From: a virus
IMG/VR virus record: IMGVR_UViG_3300042879_003010
Coordinates: 1 to 36,568 of that record
DNA length: 36,568 nucleotides
Strand: one strand, 5' to 3'
Position 1 is the stretch's first letter; the number at the start of each line of letters is the position of its first letter. Shown piece by piece: positions 23,887 through 30,255 of the stretch. Made by a program: the position numbers and the translations under genes. The notes beneath the pieces are model-generated. The model saw only the letters and a list, made by a program, of their open reading frames with translations, did no database searches and was not told the DNA's origin.

Positions 23887-23936
23887 GACTCCTTGCCGGG
23901 AAGAGTCGGAGTAGTGTCGGACAGGCGAGATGAGTC
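23887..23936. promoter_or_regulatory. Three GANTC methylation sites within 50 bp
   Basis: GACTC at 23887-23891 and GAGTC at 23903-23907 and 23932-23936 match GANTC, the site methylated by CcrM in Alphaproteobacteria. Two of them overlap near-copies of the TGTCGGA repeat. GcrA binds promoters with methylated GANTC, and this phage encodes a GcrA-type protein, so this may be its target. The link is inference. Confidence 0.45.
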
Positions 23937-23948
23937 GGAGGGGCGCCA

Positions 23949-25172
23949 TTATGTCCGTGCCCACACGCGCCGTCCTGTGGCGCCGCGCCCCACTCGTCGC
24001 TGCTGCCACCCAGCGCGTCGGAGGCAGGCGACGGCGCGGAGGACGGCCTTGCGGTCCTGCCGGTCCTTGGGGATGCCCAGAGGCTCGCTGAGGATGACCG
24101 CGGTCGAGACCTCGCGGTGGTCGGCATGCTGCTGGAGCCAGTCGCCGATCGCCCCGTCCCAGGGGTCCTCGATGACGCTGTCGGCGGCGAGCCGCTCGGC
24201 CTCGTCACGCACCTCGTCCTCCAGCCAATGGGGCTGTCCCAGCGCGTCATAGGTGCAGGCCTCGGCCCAGAGCTGGTCGCGATTGGCGGCGACCCAGTCG
24301 GCGTCGGCGTGGGCGCAGGCCACGGGCCAGAAGCGGCGGTTCCCGGTATCGTCCCGGAGGTAGTCGTCCCGGTTCGAGGTCCCGATGATGACGACTTGCC
24401 GCGGTGTCTCGATGATCTGCCGGCCGTAGGGCGGGCGGTATCGGTCCACCTGCCGGGAGAGGAAGGCCTTCACGGTCTCGGGCTCGGCGCGGATCAGGTG
24501 ATCGACCTCGGCCATCTCGACGCACCACACGCCGGCGAGGGACTGGGCGGCGTCCTTGCCGCCGAGATCGGCGGGCAGGTAGTCTGTGGTCCACTCGGCG
24601 CCATGGAGGGCGCGGACGGTGCGGGACTTGCCGATGCCCTGCCCGCCGCTCAGGACGGGCATGGCGTCGTGCTTGACGCCGGGGTTGCGGACGCGGCGGA
24701 CGGCGGCGACCATGTGGCAGCGGCCCACGGCGCGGGTATAGGGCGTATCGGCGGCGCCGAAGGCGCGGATCAGCCACTGATCCACGCGCGGCAGGCCATC
24801 CCAGCGCAGGCTGTCGAGGTAGACGCGCACCGGGTGGAAGCGGTTGAGGGCGGCGACGGCGTGCATCGCGCCCTCGACCTGCGTGAGCTTGAAGCTGGCG
24901 CTCTCCTGTTCGAGATGCGCCAGGATGCAATGGACGTCGGCGGCGTCCCAGATGCGTGGGTAGGGCCCGGGCAGCGGGTCGAAGGCCGCGGAGGGCGGGG
25001 CGCGGGTGATGACGGGGCGGTTCGCCAGCTCGTCCCACGCGACGATGCCGGCGAGCGCGGGGGACTTGCCGATCAGCAGCATGGCGTTCGCGGTGGTGGC
25101 GAGGACTTGGTTCTTGTCGCCCTTGGCCAGGCCATGCCGCCATGTGGGTAGCTCGATGACGCTGGTGCTCAT
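23949..25172 (-). CDS. VirE-type P-loop ATPase (replicative helicase-like)
   Basis: 407 residues from ATG 25172, overlapping the primase stop as ATGA. Features: SLRWDGLPRVDQWL (121-134), a hallmark of virulence-associated E proteins; Walker A GGQGIGKS (176-183); a Walker B-like VWCVEMAEVD; and GTSNRDDYLRDDTGNRRFWPV with the sensor asparagine. C-terminal helices may bind DNA. Proteins of this family act with primase-polymerases as phage or island replication helicases, similar to D5/SF3 ATPases. It is the last gene of the replication operon and abuts the putative origin. Confidence 0.85.
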   Translation of the reverse strand: MSTSVIELPTWRHGLAKGDKNQVLATTANAMLLIGKSPALAGIVAWDELANRPVITRAPPSAAFDPLPGPYPRIWDAADVHCILAHLEQESASFKLTQVEGAMHAVAALNRFHPVRVYLDSLRWDGLPRVDQWLIRAFGAADTPYTRAVGRCHMVAAVRRVRNPGVKHDAMPVLSGGQGIGKSRTVRALHGAEWTTDYLPADLGGKDAAQSLAGVWCVEMAEVDHLIRAEPETVKAFLSRQVDRYRPPYGRQIIETPRQVVIIGTSNRDDYLRDDTGNRRFWPVACAHADADWVAANRDQLWAEACTYDALGQPHWLEDEVRDEAERLAADSVIEDPWDGAIGDWLQQHADHREVSTAVILSEPLGIPKDRQDRKAVLRAVACLRRAGWQQRRVGRGATGRRVWART

Positions 25173-25975
25173 GTGCGGGCCCTCATGCCGGCCTGGAGTC
25201 CGCTGCGGATGGTCGCGGCGGCCTCTGCGTGTGTCAGGCCGATGCGCTGTGCGCCGGCCATCAGGGTCTGCTCGGCCTGCTGCTCGGCGAAGCGCGCCCC
25301 GACCAGGATCCCGAGGCGGTACGCGCAGCGGTTGAGCGTGGCGTTGCGCGTGCCGGGGGCGGCGCTGACCAGGCGGTCGAATGCACGATCCACGGCCCGC
25401 TGCAGGTGAGCGTCGGAGAGGCTGGCGGGGTCGCGCAGCTCGCGCTCGGGCTCGGCGGGCGGCGAGAGGATGGAGGTCAGCCAGGCGGGCGCGATGGGCG
25501 GCGCGGTGACCCATGGCGGTGTAATCCAGCGATAGGCGGTGCCGGTGCGGTGATGGATGGTCGGCGGGACGGTGATGGAGTGCCGTCCGCGGCGCGGGTC
25601 GATGCCGGGGCGCCAGCCGGGCTGTCCGATCAGGGGGCCGGTATGGGCTTGGAACACGACGAGCCAGCCGCCGCCGCCTGTGCGGACGGTCGGGGCTGGC
25701 GGCAGGGCGCCATGGCGGGTGGTGAGCTCGCGCATGGACGCGGCGCCATCGGCGTCGGGCTTCTGGTCTACGTCGAGGGCCCAGATGCCGGAGGGGCCGC
25801 ACACGACCTGCCAGCCGCAGCCGGAATACTCGCGCGCCCATGCGGCAAGGGTGTCGAGGTCGTGTGTCGCGGCGTCGTGCGCGCCCTTGAAGGCGGCGAC
25901 GCGGCTGCGCGGGGCGCGGGGGAACAGGTGCCAGCCGAGAAGGGCGAGGCGCTCGACATCGTCCGGCAGGCTCAT
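25169..25975 (-). CDS. Bifunctional primase-polymerase (prim-pol)
   Basis: 268 residues from ATG 25975, overlapping the nuclease stop as ATGA. Prim-pol motifs: GWHLFPR (14-20), WALDVDQK with the metal-binding pair D68 and D70, VRTGGGGWLVVFQ (97-109), and GIDPRRGRHSITVPPTIH (124-141) with the conserved basic and histidine residues, followed by YRWI. The C-terminal part (about 180-268) is helical (RAVDRAFDRLVSAAPGTRNATLN), as in primases coupled to a VirE/D5 helicase. It would synthesise primers at the phage origin. No zinc-ribbon is visible. Confidence 0.85.
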   Translation of the reverse strand: MSLPDDVERLALLGWHLFPRAPRSRVAAFKGAHDAATHDLDTLAAWAREYSGCGWQVVCGPSGIWALDVDQKPDADGAASMRELTTRHGALPPAPTVRTGGGGWLVVFQAHTGPLIGQPGWRPGIDPRRGRHSITVPPTIHHRTGTAYRWITPPWVTAPPIAPAWLTSILSPPAEPERELRDPASLSDAHLQRAVDRAFDRLVSAAPGTRNATLNRCAYRLGILVGARFAEQQAEQTLMAGAQRIGLTHAEAAATIRSGLQAGMRART

Positions 25976-26286
25976 CGCAGGGCCTCGCTGAGGGCGTCGG
26001 GGTCGCGGCAGACGAGGCCGATGCCGCCGGCGGCGCGGACGGCGGCGAGGAACCGCTCCTGCTCGGGCGTCAGGCGTCCGCGTGTGGTCTTGCACTCGAC
26101 GGCGGTGAACACGGCGACGCCGTTGCGGGGTGTCCATCCGATGAGGTCGGAGGAGCCGACGTGCAGGCCGAAGCGAATGAGGCGGCCGCGGGCGTCGTGG
26201 AGTGCGCCTGTGTTGTTCCGGAATAGGGTGGCGCCGGCGCGGCTGGCGGCGACGCGCGCGGCGGCGAGGATGTCGGCCTCGGTCAT
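25972..26286 (-). CDS. VRR-NUC domain nuclease
   Basis: 104 residues from ATG 26286; upstream extension lacks coding character. The PD-(D/E)xK core is visible: GSSDLIG with D47, then VECKTTRGRLTPEQERFL with E64 and K66. This is a stand-alone VRR-NUC protein, a family linked to Holliday-junction or flap cleavage in phage recombination and replication. It lies between the DUF3987-like fragment and the primase and overlaps the latter. It may process replication intermediates and cooperate with the RecT pathway encoded on the right arm. Confidence 0.85.
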   Translation of the reverse strand: MTEADILAAARVAASRAGATLFRNNTGALHDARGRLIRFGLHVGSSDLIGWTPRNGVAVFTAVECKTTRGRLTPEQERFLAAVRAAGGIGLVCRDPDALSEALR

Positions 26287-26299
26287 TGGGTGAGCGTGC

Positions 26300-27073
26300 T
26301 CACGGCACGAGCTCCCACGCATCGCGCCTAGCCTTGCCGTCGACCTCGGTGCCGTCCGGCAGTTGTCGGACGTGTCCACGGTCGGCGAGGATTTCCACGA
26401 TCCGCCGCGCCGTCCTTGAGTCCCGGAGCGCGTGTGGACCGAGCTGATAGATTGTCGCTAAGTGCAAGCGAGGCTCGCCACGCTCCACCCACCATCGCAA
26501 GAGCTTTTCGGCAAGTTCAAAGTCGAGGCTTGCATGGGAGGCAAGCAACGACCGGCCTGCTAATGCCCGCGACGCTTCGCGCTCATGCTCCTGCGCGGTG
26601 CGGTGCTGTTCCTCCGCACCGAACCGCATAGAAAGCAGCCATGAGTCTTCGTGCTGCTCTGCGCTTAGGTCTTGGCGCGCGTGAACTGCTGGGGCTGAAT
26701 AGCGCAGCGCCGCGACAGTAAGCGCCATCGCCGGCGTTGCGCCACACGAGGCGACTTCAGCCTTAGCAATGGTTTCCCCCACCGTGGCGATCCAAGGCGG
26801 CAAGCGGTCCTTTACGGTTTGCCGTCCACTCAGCGACCAAGTCGAGCCAGCACGAACCAGCGTCGCCGCGGCGTCGATCGAGTGCAGCCACGGCACATCG
26901 AACCCGTCCTCGAAAACATCGCGCGTTTCCTGGTGCCAGATCAGCCAGGGTGCCCGGCGCAACAGCGCGGACAGCCGCTGCTCTAGCTGCGGCGATGGCG
27001 CGCTGGATCGCTCGATTGCTTCGGCGATGGCGAGGATGTCGGCTTGCGACGGTGGCGGCTGCGGCTCGCCCAT
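26300..27073 (-). CDS. DUF3987-like C-terminal fragment, atypical composition
   Basis: 257 residues from ATG 27073, overlapping the helicase stop as ATGA; the longer frame upstream is basic shadow sequence. The C-terminal third (LDFELAEKLLRWWVERGEP, then YQLGPHALRD, then RRIVEILADRGHVRQL) resembles the end of DUF3987/YfjI-type proteins, where a winged-helix-like module follows an ATPase. No Walker A is visible, so the ATPase part is absent. Codon use is less GC-biased than in the neighbours, suggesting recent import. It may be a truncated helper of the primase-helicase module. Confidence 0.55.
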   Translation of the reverse strand: MGEPQPPPSQADILAIAEAIERSSAPSPQLEQRLSALLRRAPWLIWHQETRDVFEDGFDVPWLHSIDAAATLVRAGSTWSLSGRQTVKDRLPPWIATVGETIAKAEVASCGATPAMALTVAALRYSAPAVHARQDLSAEQHEDSWLLSMRFGAEEQHRTAQEHEREASRALAGRSLLASHASLDFELAEKLLRWWVERGEPRLHLATIYQLGPHALRDSRTARRIVEILADRGHVRQLPDGTEVDGKARRDAWELVP

Positions 27074-28488
27074 CAAGCGGTCCTCCGCTCTCGCGTCCGC
27101 AGCACGTGATGCACCCAGCCGGGCGAGTACCCGCGCGCGGCGGCCACGGCGGCGAGCTGCTCGCGCGTGCGGGCGTGGCGCAGCACGTCGCGCAGCGGCG
27201 AGGCCCGGAGGTCCGTCCCCGGCGCCCAGCCGACGCGCACCGTCTCCGTCAGGTCCACGAGCTCCCCGGCGATGACCTCGGGCGCCTTGCGCTCGCTGCT
27301 GCCGCTGGCGGTGTCGGGTGCCAGGCCACAGGGTGCCGTGGTGCAGTCCGGAGCCTCGCCGGCGGCGAACACGCGGTAGCAGGCTGGGCACTGCCGGACA
27401 GGCGGCGTCTCGCGCCGCGCGGCCTTGCCATCGAGCGACCACTCGCGCGGCGCGTCGGCCAGGCCGTGGGCGATGCCATTGCCGACGTGGTCAATGATGA
27501 CGGCGTGCGAGCCGTCGGGCTTGGGGCGCAGGACGCGGCCGACCTGCTGCATGTAGAGGCCCAGGGACTTGGTCGGCCGGAGCAGGATCGCGGCGCCGAT
27601 CGCGGGCACGTCGAATCCCTCGGAGATCAGGTCGCAGGAGGTGATGACGCGGATCGTGCCGCGTCGCAGTCCGTCGAGGGCGGCGGCGCGTGCATGCGGC
27701 GCCATGCCCCCATCGACGGCGGCGGCGGGGATGCCGGCGGCGCGAAAATCCGCGGCGACCTGCTCGGCGAAGGCGACGGTCGGGCAGAACGCGACGGCGG
27801 GCAGGCCATCGGCGCGCTGGCGGTATTCGGTGACGGCGCAGCCGACGATGCGCTGCTTGACCATAGCGGCAGCGACATCGGCGGCGTTGTAATCGCCCGC
27901 GGTGGTGCGAATGCCGGAGGTGTCGAACGCCTCGGGCGTGGACCAGTGCCGGAACGGCGCCAGGTGCCCGCGCTCGATCAGGTCGCGGACGGACGGGCCG
28001 ACGACCATGGCGTCGAACGCGACGCGCAGGCCCTTGCCGTCCTGCCGCTCGGGGGTGGCGGTGACGCCGAGAATGCGGGCGCGGGGCCATGCAGCGGCGA
28101 GCGTCGCCCAGGTGCCGGCGACGGCGTGGTGCGCTTCGTCGATCACGAGGAGGTCGGGCACGTCGAGATGCTGGGTGCGGCGTGCGAGGGTCTGGACCAT
28201 GCCGACCTGGACGGGCTGGCCGTTGCGGGGGTGTCCGGCGGCGATCATGCCGTGCGGCACGCCCATGGCGGTGAGTGCGCCGCTGATCTGCTGGACGATC
28301 TCGATCCGATGTGCGGTGATGACGACGCGCTTGCCGCGCTCTGCGACGCGGCGTGTGAGGTCCGCGAACGCCACGGTCTTGCCGCCGCCGGTGGGCAGGA
28401 CGGCGAGGACGCGACGATGCGCGCGGAATGCCTCGCGCGCATCGTCGAGCAGCTGGGCCTGATAGTCTCGGAGGACGGGCGGGGTCAC
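27073..28488 (-). CDS. SF2 DEAD/DEAH-box helicase
   Basis: 471 residues from GTG 28488, overlapping the 29-residue gene as GTGA. Motifs: RDYQ (Q-like, 7-10), PTGGGKT (32-38), VITAHR (56-61), DEAH (117-120), TATP (143-146), then SCDLISEGFDVPAIGAAILL and QQVGRVLRP (motifs V and VI). A four-cysteine segment (CPACYRVF...C...C) follows the helicase core and may bind zinc. The C-terminal helices may contact DNA. It resembles phage and RadD-like helicases that unwind branched DNA during replication or recombination. All helicase motifs appear intact. Confidence 0.9.
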   Translation of the reverse strand: MTPPVLRDYQAQLLDDAREAFRAHRRVLAVLPTGGGKTVAFADLTRRVAERGKRVVITAHRIEIVQQISGALTAMGVPHGMIAAGHPRNGQPVQVGMVQTLARRTQHLDVPDLLVIDEAHHAVAGTWATLAAAWPRARILGVTATPERQDGKGLRVAFDAMVVGPSVRDLIERGHLAPFRHWSTPEAFDTSGIRTTAGDYNAADVAAAMVKQRIVGCAVTEYRQRADGLPAVAFCPTVAFAEQVAADFRAAGIPAAAVDGGMAPHARAAALDGLRRGTIRVITSCDLISEGFDVPAIGAAILLRPTKSLGLYMQQVGRVLRPKPDGSHAVIIDHVGNGIAHGLADAPREWSLDGKAARRETPPVRQCPACYRVFAAGEAPDCTTAPCGLAPDTASGSSERKAPEVIAGELVDLTETVRVGWAPGTDLRASPLRDVLRHARTREQLAAVAAARGYSPGWVHHVLRTRERRTA

Positions 28489-28574
28489 GGGAACGGGTAG
28501 CCGTGCCAAGCGCCGCCGGGGGCGCCGACGACCCAGAACCAAATGCCCATCTCGACGATTCGGGCCTGGGTCAT
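28485..28574 (-). CDS. 29-residue micro-protein
   Basis: ATG 28574 is preceded by GGAGGACCGC, a strong ribosome site, and encodes MTQARIVEMGIWFWVVGAPG followed by nine more residues. The stop overlaps the helicase GTG start as GTGA, and its own ATG overlaps the previous stop as ATGA. The aromatic central part (WFWVV) could bind a membrane or a protein. It may also serve chiefly to couple helicase translation. No family recognised. Confidence 0.5.
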   Translation of the reverse strand: MTQARIVEMGIWFWVVGAPGGAWHGYPFP

Positions 28575-28747
28575 GCGGTCCTCCGAAAATCCCGCCGCCG
28601 GCCCGTCTGGCGAGGTGCCGGCGGCGGTAGGTTGCGCGCGGGGGGAGGAGATACCCGCGCCTCGGCGGCATGATCGCCGAGCTTGTCGGCCAGCCGCTCG
28701 CAAGCGGTGGCGATGGCGTAGGAGATGAGCGCGGCTGTCGGCGTCAT
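28571..28747 (-). CDS. 58-residue hypothetical protein
   Basis: Starts at ATG 28747, four bases after the GcrA stop, and ends in an ATGA overlap with the next gene. The first 30 residues form an amphipathic helix (TAALISYAIATACERLADKL), and the rest is proline/arginine-rich (PPPARNLPPPAPRQTGRRRD) and probably disordered, suited to nucleic-acid or protein binding. Third codon positions are coding-like. No family recognised. Confidence 0.55.
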   Translation of the reverse strand: MTPTAALISYAIATACERLADKLGDHAAEARVSPPPARNLPPPAPRQTGRRRDFRRTA

Positions 28748-28751
28748 GGCG

Positions 28752-29222
28752 TCATGCTGCCGCCTTCGTGTCGGTGCCCTTCGCCCGGTGCTTGTCGCAC
28801 CAGGGGAACGCGCAGCCCGTGGCGATCGGCTCGCCGCAATAGAGATGCGTGGCGCGCGCGCGGTGGTCCCAGAGCGGCCAGAGGCAGCCGCCGCGGCGGA
28901 TGTCGCGCGGCAGAGGCGCGGGCAACGCCTTGGGCGGCGGCGGGGCCTTCAACGGCCGCGGTCCTTTCACCACCCGAGGCGCGGCCACCCGTGCCGGCGG
29001 GGCCTTGGCGCGGGACTTGCGCGGCTTCGGCGGCTCGCCCTCCGCCAAGCGCCGGATGGGCGACAGGCGAGCGGCGAGCTTGAGCCGCCGCGCGCGGCCG
29101 ATGACGCTGTTCTTCGTGCAGCGCAGCGACACGCCGATCGCGGATGTCGACACGCCGGCGTCCCACATCGTGCGGAGCAGCTCGTCGCGATCAGCCGTCC
29201 AGGGGACCTCACCGCGGCTCAC
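28752..29222 (-). CDS. gcrA: GcrA-family transcription regulator
   Basis: 156 residues from GTG 29222, overlapping the preceding stop as GTGA; the longer frame upstream is shadow sequence. The N-terminal HTH is diagnostic: WTADRDELLRTMWDAGVSTS (8-27), then CTKNSVIGRARRLKL (35-49). A Pro/Lys/Arg-rich linker (about 60-105) follows, then the sigma-factor-binding-like C-terminal domain (GGCLWPLWDHRARATHLYCG, ending PWCDKH). Known GcrA binds sigma-70 holoenzyme and promoters bearing CcrM-methylated GANTC. A phage copy could redirect host RNA polymerase to phage promoters, possibly those at 23887-23936. Confidence 0.85.
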   Translation of the reverse strand: MSRGEVPWTADRDELLRTMWDAGVSTSAIGVSLRCTKNSVIGRARRLKLAARLSPIRRLAEGEPPKPRKSRAKAPPARVAAPRVVKGPRPLKAPPPPKALPAPLPRDIRRGGCLWPLWDHRARATHLYCGEPIATGCAFPWCDKHRAKGTDTKAAA

Positions 29223-29536
29223 GAGCGATCCACCGTGCGATGGCCCGGAGCATCCTGGCGCGTGTTCTGAGCAGCGCGATCCGCGCGCAGAGCATCCAGA
29301 CGCGCGGCGAGCGCGCCGGCCATGGCGTCGTCGCGGGCTGCCATCTTGAGGAGGGTTTCGGCGAGTGGCCGGCCGCGTCCGCGGAGCCAGTTGCGCGCGG
29401 TTTCGAGGGGCACGTCGGCGGCGCGAGCGGCGCGCTTGGCGGCGTGTGCGGGCCATGCAGCGCGGAGGAGCGTGGGCACGTCCTGCCCTATCTCTCCGCT
29501 GGCGTGCGGCGTCGGCGGGGGCCAGATTGCGACCAT
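29219..29536 (-). CDS. HTH-like early regulator
   Basis: 105 residues from ATG 29536, 4 bp after the Cro-like stop. The core AAKRAARAADVPLETARNWL (about residues 34-53) reads as a helix-turn-helix. It is followed by RGRGRPLAETLLKMAARDDA and a helical tail, then a polar C-terminus. Second gene of the leftward early operon, it has the position and size of a CII-type or secondary phage regulator, though no such homology is shown. The stop overlaps the GcrA start. Confidence 0.65.
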   Translation of the reverse strand: MVAIWPPPTPHASGEIGQDVPTLLRAAWPAHAAKRAARAADVPLETARNWLRGRGRPLAETLLKMAARDDAMAGALAARLDALRADRAAQNTRQDAPGHRTVDRS

Positions 29537-29540
29537 GACG

Positions 29541-29744
29541 CTACGACGCCCTCTCGAACGCCTTGGCCAGGTCCGGCCGCAGCACCCCGGCATCGATGCC
29601 GGTCGCGCGGGCCACTGCTTCCACCCGGTCTGCGGGGACGCGGTTCGCCGCCCATCGAAGGACGGTCGAATGCTTGACGCACAAGGCTCGCGCCAAGTCG
29701 GAGGCGCTCCCTCGGCGTTGCTTGAGATGATCGGCTAGGGTCAT
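29541..29744 (-). CDS. Cro/YdaS-type repressor
   Basis: 67 residues from ATG 29744. SASDLARALCVKHSTVLRWA (12-31) is an XRE-type helix-turn-helix. NRVPADRVEAVARATGI and LRPDLAKAF match the Cro/YdaS pattern in which 'RV--IE-ATG---LRPD' follows the recognition helix. It is the first gene of the leftward replication operon and lies divergently from the repressor. The start lies about 7 bp from the predicted -10, so the mRNA may have almost no leader, and no ribosome site is seen. It would bind the same TGTGCA-type operators and shut off the opposing repressor. Confidence 0.8.
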   Translation of the reverse strand: MTLADHLKQRRGSASDLARALCVKHSTVLRWAANRVPADRVEAVARATGIDAGVLRPDLAKAFERAS

Positions 29745-29751
29745 GGCGGGC

Positions 29752-29780
29752 ACTGTGCAACCACTGCACACTGTGGTCAA
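29752..29780 (-). promoter_or_regulatory. Left early promoter with overlapping operator
   Basis: On the leftward strand, TTGACC (29775-29780) and CACAGT (29752-29757) are spaced by 17 bp as -35 and -10. The palindrome TGTGCA-ACCAC-TGCACA (29754-29770) fills the spacer, so bound repressor would exclude polymerase. The architecture closely copies that of the right promoter. Confidence 0.65.
29754..29770. promoter_or_regulatory. Operator O1 (TGTGCA-N5-TGCACA)
   Basis: A perfect 6-bp inverted repeat with a 5-bp centre lying between -35 and -10 of the left promoter. The same half-site is found at three other places in the switch region. Confidence 0.75.
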
Positions 29781-29787
29781 GCGGAAA

Positions 29788-29804
29788 TGTGCAGTCATTG
29801 CAAC
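29788..29804. promoter_or_regulatory. Operator O2 (imperfect)
   Basis: TGTGCA-GTCAT-TGCAAC; the first four bases of the second arm match. It sits 7 bp upstream of the left promoter -35, and contains TTGCAA (29798-29803), a possible -35 for the repressor gene. Confidence 0.65.
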
Positions 29805-29838
29805 GACGCGGACAGACGCGGCGTGGCAGTCTCACCGT

Positions 29839-30165
29839 ATGAGCAAGGCACACCCGATACGCGAACACCTGGGCGCATGGCGCAGGCACTTCGGATGGTC
29901 TCTCACAAAGCTTGCGAACGAAATAGGAACGTCGCATTCTACCTGCCAACGACAGGAAGCAGGGAAGATTGGCGTGGACGAGACGACTTTTGCAGCAATC
30001 GCCAAGGCTTACGGGATTTCCGTGGCCGAGTTGTCGGCGTCTCTGGCCGATGCGGACCGGGCGCGCGAGCTTGGTCGGCTGCTCGACGTGGCGCGTCGGC
30101 TGGATGCGAAGGGGCTGCGGACCCTAGCGGACCTGTCGGAGCAGTTCGCCCCTCGAAAGGGCTAG
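29839..30165 (+). CDS. Short XRE-family repressor (CI-like, no peptidase domain)
   Basis: 108 residues from ATG 29839. The N-terminal HTH (LGAWRRHFGWSLTKLANEIG, then TSHSTCQRQEAGKIGVD, then FAAIAKAYGISVAEL) is a clear XRE fold at residues 10-65. The C-terminal 40 residues are helical (RELGRLLDVARRLDAKGLRT), probably for dimerisation. There is no S24/LexA-type domain, so RecA-driven self-cleavage is not expected and induction must work differently. The gene has no ribosome site of its own. It faces away from the Cro-like gene and lies between the two operator pairs. Confidence 0.8.
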   Translation: MSKAHPIREHLGAWRRHFGWSLTKLANEIGTSHSTCQRQEAGKIGVDETTFAAIAKAYGISVAELSASLADADRARELGRLLDVARRLDAKGLRTLADLSEQFAPRKG

Positions 30166-30176
30166 CCTGAAAAAAA

Positions 30177-30193
30177 AGTGCATCCACTGCACA
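30177..30193. promoter_or_regulatory. Operator O3
   Basis: AGTGCA-TCCAC-TGCACA, one base different from the consensus half-site. It lies 7 bp upstream of the right promoter -35, exactly as O2 does at the left promoter. Confidence 0.7.
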
Positions 30194-30200
30194 AATAGGC

Positions 30201-30230
30201 TTGACCCGTTCTGTGCATCGGTTGCACATT
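30201..30230 (+). promoter_or_regulatory. Right early promoter with operator O4
   Basis: TTGACC (30201-30206) and CACATT (30225-30230), 18 bp apart, form a plausible promoter for the rightward operon. The perfect palindrome TGTGCA-TCGGT-TGCACA (30212-30228) overlaps the spacer and -10. A strong ribosome site (AAGGAGGG) then precedes ATG 30256. Confidence 0.7.
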
Positions 30231-30255
30231 CCCTCCTGCCACCAAGGAGGGACCA

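Larger units (their letters stand above)
23668..23939. repeat. TGTCGGA repeat cluster
   Basis: TGTCGGA occurs exactly at 23668, 23816, 23825 and 23915 on this strand, and its complement TCCGACA at 23728 and 23745. One-mismatch copies lie at 23879 (TCCGACG), 23904 and 23933 (AGTCGGA). The two copies at 23816 and 23825 are in direct tandem, 9 bp apart. Clustered short repeats beside an AT-rich stretch suggest binding sites for an initiator or regulator. Confidence 0.7.
23597..23948. other. Non-coding region: candidate replication origin and/or late promoter
   Basis: 352 bp separate the VirE-type ATPase stop from the next leftward gene, and no credible gene lies here. It holds TGTCGGA repeats in both orientations, an alternating purine-pyrimidine tract, an AT-rich stretch and three GANTC sites. 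Open frames that cross it have no coding bias. It lies between replication and packaging modules, where phages commonly place an origin or late promoter. Which of the two, or both, is inference. Confidence 0.6.

Noticed and set aside
26950-28500. Long rightward open frame (516 codons) opposite the SF2 helicase
   Set aside because: Exactly antisense to a helicase with all motifs intact; no ribosome site and Gly/Ala/Asp-rich shadow composition.
30154-30177. Terminator after the repressor gene (GCCC/GGGC stem followed by a homopolymer)
   Set aside because: The stem is only four pairs and the run on the transcript strand is A, not T, so it is not an intrinsic terminator for the repressor mRNA.
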